NCBI GenBank assembly: GCA_018821435.1
Contig: JAHJME010000039.1
Span: forward strand, 44,082-108,081
Source: Alphaproteobacteria bacterium
GTDB lineage: Bacteria; Pseudomonadota; Alphaproteobacteria; Caulobacterales; Caulobacteraceae
Direction: 5' to 3'
Length of the DNA: 64,000 bases
Made by a program: the position numbers and the translations under genes. The notes beneath the pieces were generated by a model. The model made no database searches. It was given only the letters and a program-made list of their open reading frames with translations, and was not told the origin of the DNA. Shown here one piece after another: positions 1 through 7,766 of the stretch; position 1 is the stretch's first letter; each line of letters starts with the position of its first letter.

Positions 1-446
1 AGGCCTTCCGGTCCCCAGTCGGTAGCGTGGTTGTTGGGCAGCGAGACCATGTCGATGCCCATGGCCTTCTCGTCCTTGGCCAGCGTCCCGTCGCCCCACA
101 GCAGGCCGTTGGCGTAGCCGGTGCCCTTGAAGGTCTTCAGGTCAAACGTCGGGCTCTCGCGGTTGGCGATCGTCACATCGCCGCCCTTGATCAGTTCGAT
201 CACCTTCTGCAACTCGGGGTCCGGCCGGTCGGCCATCGGCCGCGAATAGAGCAGGTCGCCCAGGCTCACGAGGCTGAACTTGCCCTTGGGGCTTGCCGGC
301 TTCGGCGGGGTCCGCAGGAACTCTGTCGGGTCGTTCGAGGGCCGGGGCATCTGCGCCGGCGCCTGGGCGTGAGCGGCGCCGGACGCGGCCAGGACGGCGA
401 CCAGCGCGGCAGCCGCCAGCAGGCGGGTCTTCTTCGGTTCGGTCAT
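1..446 (-). CDS. CapA-family metallophosphatase-like protein, secreted (3' part beyond window)
   Basis: Only the N-terminal 148 residues are in the window; the gene runs off the left edge. It opens with a signal peptide (basic KKTR, then an alanine-rich hydrophobic stretch ending AHAQA), so the product is exported. After a proline-rich linker come short motifs typical of the CapA/PgsA fold, a calcineurin-like metallophosphoesterase relative: SLGDLL, then ANRESP, then LPNNHATDWG, which carry the metal-ligand Asp, Asn/Glu and Asn-His positions. Family members act in capsule or poly-gamma-glutamate metabolism, or have unknown roles; nothing here shows the substrate. Two in-frame ATGs exist (452 and 446). 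The GAGGGGG ribosome-binding site sits 6 nt before the one at 446, so I chose that. It lies 11 bp after the M61 peptidase gene and is probably in one operon with it. Confidence 0.7.
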   Translation of the reverse strand, partial: MTEPKKTRLLAAAALVAVLAASGAAHAQAPAQMPRPSNDPTEFLRTPPKPASPKGKFSLVSLGDLLYSRPMADRPDPELQKVIELIKGGDVTIANRESPTFDLKTFKGTGYANGLLWGDGTLAKDEKAMGIDMVSLPNNHATDWGPEG

Positions 447-457
447 CGTCATCCCCC

Positions 458-2131
458 TCAGGACTTGCAGGCGGCGTCGGTGGCGCCGGGCGCGCGTTCC
501 CATTGATAGGCGTCCACCGGCTCGCCGCGCGGCAGATAGCTCAGCGGGAAGGTCTTCCCGTCACGCGTCACCTGCAGGTTCAGCAGGCGATCGATCTCAC
601 CCTGTACGGCGTCCAGCGACACGCCGTAGGTCACCTGATCGCCCTCGCGCAGGCCCGCCTTGGCGGCCTCCGAGCCGGGCTTCAGCCCCTTGATGATCTT
701 CGGGTTGGCGACGATCGAGGCATTGTCGAAGCCCAGGTCGAACTGGCGCATCTTCTTTACCACGCGGCGGAAGCAGGGGCCGAAGTCGTCCGATTCCGGC
801 AGCATCAGACCGCCCGCCATCATCGACGCATGAACCGCCGGCCCCGCCTCCCCGGTCTCCTGGCGCAGCAGGTCAACCCAGGTCTGTTCGGTCAGCGGCT
901 CGCCGGCGCGGTCCTTGGCGATCATGATCAGGATCAGGTCGTCGATGGAGCGCTTGCCGCCGGACGCCTTGCGCACCTTGCCGTTCAGCACGGCGAAGTA
1001 CATGGCCCCGCGATCGTACGGCAGCACCCGGATCCGGGTGTCTTCCCAGAAGCGCGGAACCACCTGGTCCTCAGGCGTAGCCCGCAGCGCATTGGTGAAG
1101 TAGCGGTAGGCCGTCTCGTTCAAATCCTGGAGATACTGGTCGGTGGTGAACAGGCCGGCCTTCCAGGGGATCAGCGCCTGGTAATAGACGGCGTTGCCTT
1201 CCGAGTACCATTTGCCGATCTCGTTGGCGGTCCAGGTGTGGGCCATCTCGTGGCCCAGGATCGCCTTGAAGCTCTCGCCGGTGACGTCCTTGCCGTAGGT
1301 CACCAGGAACGAGTTCGTCAGCGCCGCGCCGCCGCCCGCGTTCATCGGGTTGAAGCGCATGAAGACGCGATAGGGCGGCTCGCTCTTGTCCTTGAAATAG
1401 CCGCTCATGAACTTGTGGAGATCGGCGGTCCATTGCATCGACGGCCGCGGGTCGAACGGCGGCTGGCCGCCCACCCAGACCGCCGAGAAGGCCCCGTGGG
1501 TTTCGTGCTTGAGCGGCCCGGCCATGTAGACGGCCCGGCCCAAGCGCTCGACCGGTCCCGCCGGCAGGGTGACGTCGCCGTCGCCCCAGCTGGACACGCC
1601 CTCCGCGCCCGGCCCCATCGCCGAGACATCCCACTTGAGCGCGATGCGGTAGTCGCCCTTCACGGCCGGCGAGATCAACAGGGTCCCGCCCACACCGGAG
1701 ATGCCGGCGCCGTCGACGCGCAGCGCGGTCGGCGGGCCGCCGGACAGCGCCGGGATATTCTCGGCCAGCATGCGGTAGCGGACCGTCGCGACGCCCTTGA
1801 TCGCGCGGCCCGGGACCCAGCTGTGCGGGCCACCCTTGCCGGCCTGGTCGGTCATCGGAACGGGGCCGGCGGCGTCGCTGACCGTCAGACCGTCCATCAC
1901 GGCGGGGCGCGCCAAGCCCGGCGTGAACATGCCCATCGACAGGAACGGCGCGCCGGCCGGCGCGGCCACATCAGGGATGGTCATGGTGACGTCGATGTCG
2001 CCCTTGGACGTCGCCGCATCGACCTTGCCGGGCTTGATCAGCACCGTCATCAGGGGCGCGGGCTGCGCGACAGCGGACGCCGCGCAAAGTGACAATGCCG
2101 CGCCGAACGCCGCACCGATGAACGTTTTCAT
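458..2131 (-). CDS. M61-family metallopeptidase with C-terminal PDZ-like domain, secreted
   Basis: This 557-residue protein has an N-terminal signal peptide (KTFIG, then a hydrophobic core ending AVAQP), so it is exported. The zinc-binding motif HEMAH lies at residues 294-298 (His294, Glu295, His298), followed about 17 residues later by WYSEGNA, which supplies the downstream Glu typical of the M61 glycyl-aminopeptidase group. Before it is a beta-rich N-terminal domain. The last ~90 residues, with IIKGLKPGSEAAKAGLREGD, look like a PDZ domain, which is common in M61 proteins. The start is the ATG at 2131, 4 nt after GGAGG; a longer reading frame exists but lacks this site. The gene is divergent from the S10-like gene and is followed closely by the CapA-like gene. 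Substrate specificity cannot be read from sequence. Confidence 0.85.
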   Translation of the reverse strand: MKTFIGAAFGAALSLCAASAVAQPAPLMTVLIKPGKVDAATSKGDIDVTMTIPDVAAPAGAPFLSMGMFTPGLARPAVMDGLTVSDAAGPVPMTDQAGKGGPHSWVPGRAIKGVATVRYRMLAENIPALSGGPPTALRVDGAGISGVGGTLLISPAVKGDYRIALKWDVSAMGPGAEGVSSWGDGDVTLPAGPVERLGRAVYMAGPLKHETHGAFSAVWVGGQPPFDPRPSMQWTADLHKFMSGYFKDKSEPPYRVFMRFNPMNAGGGAALTNSFLVTYGKDVTGESFKAILGHEMAHTWTANEIGKWYSEGNAVYYQALIPWKAGLFTTDQYLQDLNETAYRYFTNALRATPEDQVVPRFWEDTRIRVLPYDRGAMYFAVLNGKVRKASGGKRSIDDLILIMIAKDRAGEPLTEQTWVDLLRQETGEAGPAVHASMMAGGLMLPESDDFGPCFRRVVKKMRQFDLGFDNASIVANPKIIKGLKPGSEAAKAGLREGDQVTYGVSLDAVQGEIDRLLNLQVTRDGKTFPLSYLPRGEPVDAYQWERAPGATDAACKS

Positions 2132-2284
2132 GGCCCCTCCGCGATACCCCTGAGCCGACATCGCCGCCTCGCTGAGTAGTACGCCCGAGATCGCGAAACC
2201 CCGGTGCGAAAGCACGGCCATGGGGTTCGCCGCCCCGCCCGCGTATTAGCTGGTGTGCACACCGCATTTGCTCGGGGCAGCGTC

Positions 2285-3775
2285 ATGTGGGCTTTCGGCC
2301 GCAATTCGTTTCGCGCGGGCCTGCTCGCGGGCTGTCTGATGTCGGCCTTACCCGCCGCGGCGGAGCCGGCGCCTGTCGTAACGACCCATCGGATCCAGGT
2401 CGCCGGCCGGCCGCTCGCCTACACCGCCGAGGCCGGGCGGGTCCCGATCCGCGACGTGCAGACCGGCGAGCCGCTGGGCCATGTCTTCTATGTCGCCTAT
2501 CGCGCGCCTGCCGCGCCGGGGACGGTGCGGCCGATCACCTTCATCTGGAACGGTGGGCCGGGCCTACCGGCCGCTTCACTCCATTTCGAAGGCGCGGGTC
2601 CCCGGCGGGTCGAGGGCGACCGGCTGGTCGACAATGCCGACACCTGGCTGACCGACAGCGATCTGGTGTTCATGGACCCCGTCGCCACCGGCTTCTCGCG
2701 CGCGGTCAGTCCCGAGGCCCAAAAGGCCTTCACCAGCTGGGTCGGCGACGTGGCCGCAACCACCGAGTTCGTCCGCGCCTGGGTTCTGCGGCACGGCGCC
2801 GAGGATGCGCCCCTGGTGATCGCCGGCCAGAGCTACGGCTCCGGCCGCGCGGGCGGCGTCGCCTACCAGCTTCTGAAGCGCGGGATGAAGGTGCGGGGGC
2901 TGGCCCTGATCTCCAACACCACCGGCCTGCCGGACTATCCCGAGCGCGCCTTGATCGCCCAGGCCATGCACACCGCCGACTACGCGGTGGCGGCGCTCTA
3001 CTTCAAGAAGCTGCCGCCCGAGTTCGGCGCCACGCCGGACGCAGCGCGGGCCATCGCCGAGCGCTGGGCGCGCGAGACCTACTTGCCGGCGCTGCGCCGC
3101 ATCGACCAGCTGACCGCCACGGAGCGGACGACGATGGCCGCCGATCTCGCGCGCCACATCGGCCTGCAGCCCGCCGACATCGACCCCAGGACGCTGAAGA
3201 TCACCCAGGGCTACTTCCTGGGTCACATCGGCTCGGGCAAGCGCCTCTACTATTCGGACTATCGGTTTGAGGAGCCCTACAAGGCGCCGCCCCTGGCCCG
3301 AGGCATCCGCTACCTCCGCCATGATCTGGGCTACGCCAGCGACCTGCCCTACTTCGGCGTCGAGCCAATCGAAGACGGCTTCGCGCCGGATGGAGTCTAC
3401 CCCAAGCCGATCAACTCGACCTGGACGCACTCCACCGTCTACGGCGCGACACCCGAGCAGATCGCCCAGGCCCAGGCCGCCTTCGCCAAGCTGGGCGCTA
3501 TCGGCATGGGAAAGTTCGGACCGAACCTGCCGGGCGCGGCCGAGGCGATCAGCTTGAGTCCCGGCCTGAAGGTCCTGGTCGCCCACGGCGCCTACGATCC
3601 GCTGGGCGGCTGTTCGATGGACGCCGAGCTTGGACGCCAGCTGACCTCGCCGCATCGAGAGGCCGTCACGTTCAGGTGCTATCTCTCGGGCCATGCGATC
3701 TACCGCGACGCGCCGGCCCGCGCGCAGTTCGCCACCGACATGCGCGCGCTGGCCCGGCGGGCCTCCGGCGAATAG
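2285..3775 (+). CDS. S10 serine carboxypeptidase-like protein, exported
   Basis: This 496-residue protein starts with a signal-peptide-like segment (RNSFRAG, hydrophobic stretch, ALPAAAEPA). It carries the features of the S10 peptidase family: an oxyanion-hole WNGGPG, nucleophile motif GQSYG (Ser183), catalytic Asp in AYDPLGG (Asp438) and His in SGHAIY (His470). In canonical enzymes the nucleophile motif is GESYGG. Here Glu is replaced by Gln and the second Gly by Ser, so activity or pH optimum may differ. Bacterial members are usually annotated as peptidase S10 or septum-formation-related hydrolases. The ATG at 2285 is chosen because the signal peptide begins there. It is divergent from the M61 peptidase, leaving a shared 153-bp promoter region. 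Confidence 0.8.
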   Translation: MWAFGRNSFRAGLLAGCLMSALPAAAEPAPVVTTHRIQVAGRPLAYTAEAGRVPIRDVQTGEPLGHVFYVAYRAPAAPGTVRPITFIWNGGPGLPAASLHFEGAGPRRVEGDRLVDNADTWLTDSDLVFMDPVATGFSRAVSPEAQKAFTSWVGDVAATTEFVRAWVLRHGAEDAPLVIAGQSYGSGRAGGVAYQLLKRGMKVRGLALISNTTGLPDYPERALIAQAMHTADYAVAALYFKKLPPEFGATPDAARAIAERWARETYLPALRRIDQLTATERTTMAADLARHIGLQPADIDPRTLKITQGYFLGHIGSGKRLYYSDYRFEEPYKAPPLARGIRYLRHDLGYASDLPYFGVEPIEDGFAPDGVYPKPINSTWTHSTVYGATPEQIAQAQAAFAKLGAIGMGKFGPNLPGAAEAISLSPGLKVLVAHGAYDPLGGCSMDAELGRQLTSPHREAVTFRCYLSGHAIYRDAPARAQFATDMRALARRASGE

Positions 3776-3814
3776 CTCGACCAGATCGGGGGTCAGCCGC
3801 AGGCGATCGAGTGG

Positions 3815-5635
3815 CTAGCGGAACGCCAGCCCCTCGAATTGTCCCGAGGTCCGCCAGTCGTCGATGTAGCGGAAGAAGGCCGTCGCGCCGGCGGGATAGC
3901 CGACGTTGAGCCGAGCCGCCGGGCCCGGGTTCTGGCCCTCGTTGTTATAGTAGCCGGGCGTGCAGTCGGCGGCGCCCATCATCCGGCCCGGACCTTTCAG
4001 CAGCAGGTCCACCCAGGCGTCCTGCGCCTCAGGCGTCACCTCGACCTCCCGCGCGCCAACCTCCAGCGCGTGCTTGACGATCGTGGCGATGGTCTTGCCG
4101 CCCTCGGTCAGGTTGTGCGGCACGTTGGAGATCAGATTGGCGCCCTGGGTCGGCTGGACGAAGAAGGCGTTAGGGAAGCCATGCACGTGGATGCCGTGCT
4201 TGCTCTTCATCCCCTCGCCCCAGGCCTCGCTCAGCTTCAGCCCGTCGCGGCCGGTCAGGTCGAAGCCGGCGCGGCGCTTGTACTCGGTGCCGACCTCGAA
4301 GCCCGAGGCGTAGATGATGCAGTCGACCTCATACTCGACGCCGCCAACCACGAGGCCCTTCTCGGTGATCCGCTCGACACCCCGGCCGTCGGTGTCGATC
4401 AGGTGCGTGCCCGGCGTGTTGAAGGCTTGGAGGTAGGCGTCGTGGAAGCACGGGCGCTTGCAGAGCTGGCGGTACCATGCCTTCAGCTTCTGCGCTGTCT
4501 CGCGGTCCTGAACGATGCCGTCCACCCGGGCGCGGATCTCCTCCATCTTCTCGAAGTCGCTGTCCTCATACGCGGCCAGCATGCCCATCGGCGTGCGCTG
4601 CTCGGGCGGCAACTCGCCGATGCGGGCGCGGATGCGGCGCGACAGGTCGGTCCAGCCGTCCTGGACCAGATCCTCTTCCGCGTTGCCCATGGCCTGGTTG
4701 GCGGTGAAGTTCTCCAGCCAGCGCTGCTGCCAACCGGGTGTGGCGATGCCGTTGAACCAGTCCGGGTCGATCGGCGCATTGGCGCGAACGTCGATCGACG
4801 AGGGCGTGCGCTGGAAGACGTAGAGTTCTTTGCAGGCTTTCGCGAGGTGCGGCACGGCCTGGACCGACGTCGCGCCCGTGCCGATGATCGCCACGCGCTT
4901 ATCGGCCAGCTTCTCCATCAGCGCGCCGCTTGGGTCACCGCCGGTGTAGCCGTAGTCCCACCGGCTGGTGTGGAATGAGTGGCCCTTGAAGTCCTCGATG
5001 CCGGGAATACCCGGCAGCTTCGGCACGTGCAGCGGCCCCGTGCCCAGGCCGATGAAGCTGGCCGTGAACCGGTCGCCGCGATTGGTGGAGATCACCCAAC
5101 GCTTGTTGGGCTCGTCCCAGCTCAGGTCCTCCACCTCGGTGTGGAACAGCGCGTTGTCATAGAGCCCGTATTGCCGGCCGATCCGCTGACACTGCGCCAG
5201 GATCTCCGGGGCATGCGCGTACTTCTCGGTGGGCATGTGCCCGGTCTCTTCGAGCAGCGGCATGTAAACCATCGAGGCCGTGTCGCACTGGGCGCCCGGA
5301 TACCGGTTCCAGTACCAGGTGCCGCCGAAGTCGCCGCCCTTCTCCACGATCCGCACGTCGGTGACGCCCGCCTCGACCAGCCGCGCGCCGGTGACCAGGC
5401 CTGCGAACCCGCCGCCCACGAAGGCGAACGTCACGTGGTCGGTCTTGGCCTCACGGGCCACGAACGGCGTGTAGGGGTCTTCCAGATAGTGGGCGAGCTG
5501 GCTGCCCTTGAGTTCCAGGTACTGAGCATTGCCGTCGGCCCGCAGCCGCTTGTCCCGCTCGGCGACGTACTTTTCCAGGAGCGCCGTCTTGTCGATCTTC
5601 GGCTTCGCCGCGGCGTCCGCCTGCGCAATCGTCAT
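3815..5635 (-). CDS. Flavin-containing (Baeyer-Villiger type) monooxygenase
   Basis: This 606-residue protein is a class B flavoprotein monooxygenase. It has an FAD-binding GGGFAG motif near residue 75, an NADPH-binding GTGATS motif in the middle, and between them FKGHSFHTSRWD, which matches the Baeyer-Villiger fingerprint FxGxxxHxxxW[PD]. GGTWYWNRYPGAQCD is also typical of this group. The expected reaction is NADPH- and O2-dependent insertion of oxygen next to a ketone carbonyl, giving esters or lactones, in the cytoplasm. The roughly 60-residue N-terminal extension before the FAD motif fits the longer cyclopentadecanone/steroid-type BVMOs. AGGA lies 8-9 nt before the ATG. The LysR gene ends 105 bp upstream on the same strand, so the two may be co-transcribed. 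The substrate is unknown. Confidence 0.88.
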   Translation of the reverse strand: MTIAQADAAAKPKIDKTALLEKYVAERDKRLRADGNAQYLELKGSQLAHYLEDPYTPFVAREAKTDHVTFAFVGGGFAGLVTGARLVEAGVTDVRIVEKGGDFGGTWYWNRYPGAQCDTASMVYMPLLEETGHMPTEKYAHAPEILAQCQRIGRQYGLYDNALFHTEVEDLSWDEPNKRWVISTNRGDRFTASFIGLGTGPLHVPKLPGIPGIEDFKGHSFHTSRWDYGYTGGDPSGALMEKLADKRVAIIGTGATSVQAVPHLAKACKELYVFQRTPSSIDVRANAPIDPDWFNGIATPGWQQRWLENFTANQAMGNAEEDLVQDGWTDLSRRIRARIGELPPEQRTPMGMLAAYEDSDFEKMEEIRARVDGIVQDRETAQKLKAWYRQLCKRPCFHDAYLQAFNTPGTHLIDTDGRGVERITEKGLVVGGVEYEVDCIIYASGFEVGTEYKRRAGFDLTGRDGLKLSEAWGEGMKSKHGIHVHGFPNAFFVQPTQGANLISNVPHNLTEGGKTIATIVKHALEVGAREVEVTPEAQDAWVDLLLKGPGRMMGAADCTPGYYNNEGQNPGPAARLNVGYPAGATAFFRYIDDWRTSGQFEGLAFR

Positions 5636-5740
5636 CTGAAAGTCCTCGTGCTCGACGGTCGGCTATGGACCGACGATGCGGCCCGTTGTGTGGAAATAGG
5701 ATGTCGCAGGCGAAATCCATACCTCCTGTTCGAAGAAACG

Positions 5741-6637
5741 TCAGGCCTCGCGGGCGTACCGCGTGAACGCCTCGGCCAGATGGTCGAAGACCGCGCGCAC
5801 CCGCGGGACCTGGCGAAGGTCGCCATGGGTGACGATCCAGGTGTCCAGCCGACCGACCACCAGCTCGGGCAGCACGGCGCGCAGCTGGGGATCGGCGGCG
5901 CCGATAGGCCGCTGAACCACGGCCAGTCCGAGGCCGGCGCGGGCATAGGCCAGCACCGCCGGGTGGTTGTCGGTGCGCACGACGAAGCGGTCGCGGGTGA
6001 GCCCGGGATGCAGCATGGCGGCGAGCTCCAGGTCGACGCGGACGCGATCCGGGCCGATGAAGTCGTGCGCCAACAGGTCGTCCATGTCGGTCGGAACACC
6101 CCGCCGATCCAGGTAGTCCGGGTGCGCGAACAGCCCCAGCGGGATTGCCCCCACCTTGCGCGCGACGAGCGCCTCATGACGCGGTGCGTGCATGCGCACC
6201 GCGATATCGACCTCCTGTTCCAGCAGGTCGGCGGCGGCGTTGCTGAGCGAGACCTCCACGATGACGCGGGGATGGGCCGCCCGCAGGCTGGCCAACATCG
6301 GCGGCAACACCTCGACGCCCACGAACTCGGAGACACTCAGCCGGACCGCGCCGGCGATCTCGCCTGGCGGCGCCGAGGCGGCGCGCACGAAGGCGTCGGA
6401 CGCCCGGGCCATGGCGCGGGCGGAATCCGCCAGCCCACGCGCCTGATCGGTCGGGACCAGGCCGTTGACCGAGCGGGTAAAGAGCACGGCGCCCACCGCC
6501 TGCTCCAGCGCCTCGATCCGCGCGCGGACGGTCGGTTGCGCCACGCCCAGCCGCCGCGCCGCCGCAGAGAGGCTGCCCTCGTCCAGCACCGCCAGGAAAG
6601 CGCGCTGATCGTCCCAAGTGACGCGACCGCTACTCAT
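5741..6637 (-). CDS. LysR-family transcriptional regulator
   Basis: This 298-residue protein has the LysR layout: an N-terminal winged helix-turn-helix (ARRLGVAQPTVRARIEALE at about residues 25-45) followed by a periplasmic-binding-like effector domain. The ATG at 6637 gives the normal helix-turn-helix offset; a longer frame to 6688 runs into an AT-rich promoter stretch and is unlikely. It is divergent from the epimerase-like gene at 6729, with 91 bp between them, which is the usual place for a LysR operator. The BVMO gene lies downstream on the same strand. Likely targets are therefore the epimerase-like gene, the BVMO, or both. Confidence 0.9.
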   Translation of the reverse strand: MSSGRVTWDDQRAFLAVLDEGSLSAAARRLGVAQPTVRARIEALEQAVGAVLFTRSVNGLVPTDQARGLADSARAMARASDAFVRAASAPPGEIAGAVRLSVSEFVGVEVLPPMLASLRAAHPRVIVEVSLSNAAADLLEQEVDIAVRMHAPRHEALVARKVGAIPLGLFAHPDYLDRRGVPTDMDDLLAHDFIGPDRVRVDLELAAMLHPGLTRDRFVVRTDNHPAVLAYARAGLGLAVVQRPIGAADPQLRAVLPELVVGRLDTWIVTHGDLRQVPRVRAVFDHLAEAFTRYAREA

Positions 6638-6728
6638 CAAAAACTGTCTAGCAGCTAATCCAACTTCAGCAATTATATACACGCTCATCCACGCGCATCC
6701 TTGGTTTCACGATCAGAGGAGATGCAGG
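6638..6728. promoter_or_regulatory. Divergent promoter region between LysR and epimerase-like gene
   Basis: This 91-bp gap is clearly more AT-rich than its surroundings (the stretch AATTATATACACG lies at about 6670). It separates two divergently transcribed genes, one of them a LysR regulator. It must contain both promoters, and by analogy with the family probably the LysR operator. I could not pick out one convincing T-N11-A box. A GAGGAG ribosome-binding site for the plus-strand gene lies at its right end. Confidence 0.5.
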
Positions 6729-7712
6729 ATGACCACGAACAGGACGGCCCTCGTTCTCGGCGCGACGGGCGGCGTCGGCGGTGCGATCACATCGGTGCTG
6801 CTGGCATCGGGATGGTCGGTGCGCGCCCTGGTGCGCGACCCGGCGAAGGCCGCGGCCGGCTGGAGCGGCCGAGGTCTCGCGCCGGCCTGGATCGCCGGCG
6901 ACGCGATGACCCGCGCCGACGTGGTCGACGCAGCCAGAGGCGTCGACGCCATCGTTCACGCGGTGAACCCGCCCGGCTACCAGAACTGGGATCGCCTGGT
7001 CCTGCCCATGATGGAAAACACCCTGGCCGCGGCGCGGGCGGCCGGTGGCGCGCGGATCGTCTTGCCCGGCACGATCTACAACTTCGATCCGGCGCGGGTC
7101 CCCGTGGTCGATGCGGACAGCCCGCAGATGCCCCGGTCCCGCAAAGGCGCGATCCGCGTGCGGCTCGAACAGCTGCTCGAGGCGGCGGCGCCGGCGGTTC
7201 CCAGCCTGATCGTGCGGGCCGGAGACTTCTTCGGCCCCGACGCCGGCTCGAGCTGGTTCGCGCAGGCCCTGGTCACGCCCGGAAGGCCGGTGCGCCGGCT
7301 GCTCAACCCGGCGAATGGGCCGGGCCACAGCTGGGCCTACCTGCCCGACCTGGCCCAGGCCATCGGCCGGCTGATGGACGCGGCCGAGCGCCTGGACCCC
7401 GTCGAGCGCGTGCAGTTCGAAGGCTATGTCGACGTCACCGGCGCCGGCATGGTCGACGCGTTGCGCGCCGCCATCGGTCGGCCTGTCCCTGTGTACGGCT
7501 TTCCATGGTGGGCGATGCGATTGCTGTCGCCGCTCGGTGGCATGCCGCGCGAGATGGCCGAGATCGCGCCGTACTGGCGCCACCCGCTGCGCCTCGACAA
7601 CCGGCGGCTGGTCACGCTGATCGGGACGGAGCCTCGCACGCCACTCACCGCCGCTGTCGAGACGACGCTGGCCGCGCTCGGCTGCCTCGACGCCCCCGTC
7701 GCCGGCCACTAA
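6729..7712 (+). CDS. NAD(P)-binding Rossmann-fold (atypical SDR / epimerase-like) protein
   Basis: This 327-residue cytoplasmic protein begins with a beta strand and a glycine-rich loop, VLGATGGVGG, the NAD(P)-binding signature of extended or atypical short-chain dehydrogenases (NmrA/epimerase group). RALVRDP after the second strand is typical of NADP-preferring members. No YxxxK pair is obvious in the usual place, which favours the atypical class. GAGGAG precedes the ATG by 7 nt. The gene is divergent from the LysR regulator. It may share a pathway with the BVMO beyond that regulator, but this is inference from position. Confidence 0.82.
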   Translation: MTTNRTALVLGATGGVGGAITSVLLASGWSVRALVRDPAKAAAGWSGRGLAPAWIAGDAMTRADVVDAARGVDAIVHAVNPPGYQNWDRLVLPMMENTLAAARAAGGARIVLPGTIYNFDPARVPVVDADSPQMPRSRKGAIRVRLEQLLEAAAPAVPSLIVRAGDFFGPDAGSSWFAQALVTPGRPVRRLLNPANGPGHSWAYLPDLAQAIGRLMDAAERLDPVERVQFEGYVDVTGAGMVDALRAAIGRPVPVYGFPWWAMRLLSPLGGMPREMAEIAPYWRHPLRLDNRRLVTLIGTEPRTPLTAAVETTLAALGCLDAPVAGH

Positions 7713-7766
7713 GCAACCAAGTCACGGACGCTTGGGCCGTTTGAGGGTTCCCGCTAGGATCGGCGC

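Noticed and set aside
293..2092. A 599-codon open frame on the plus strand opposite the M61 peptidase
   Set aside because: Shadow frame; the minus strand has the zinc motif, PDZ-like end and signal peptide.
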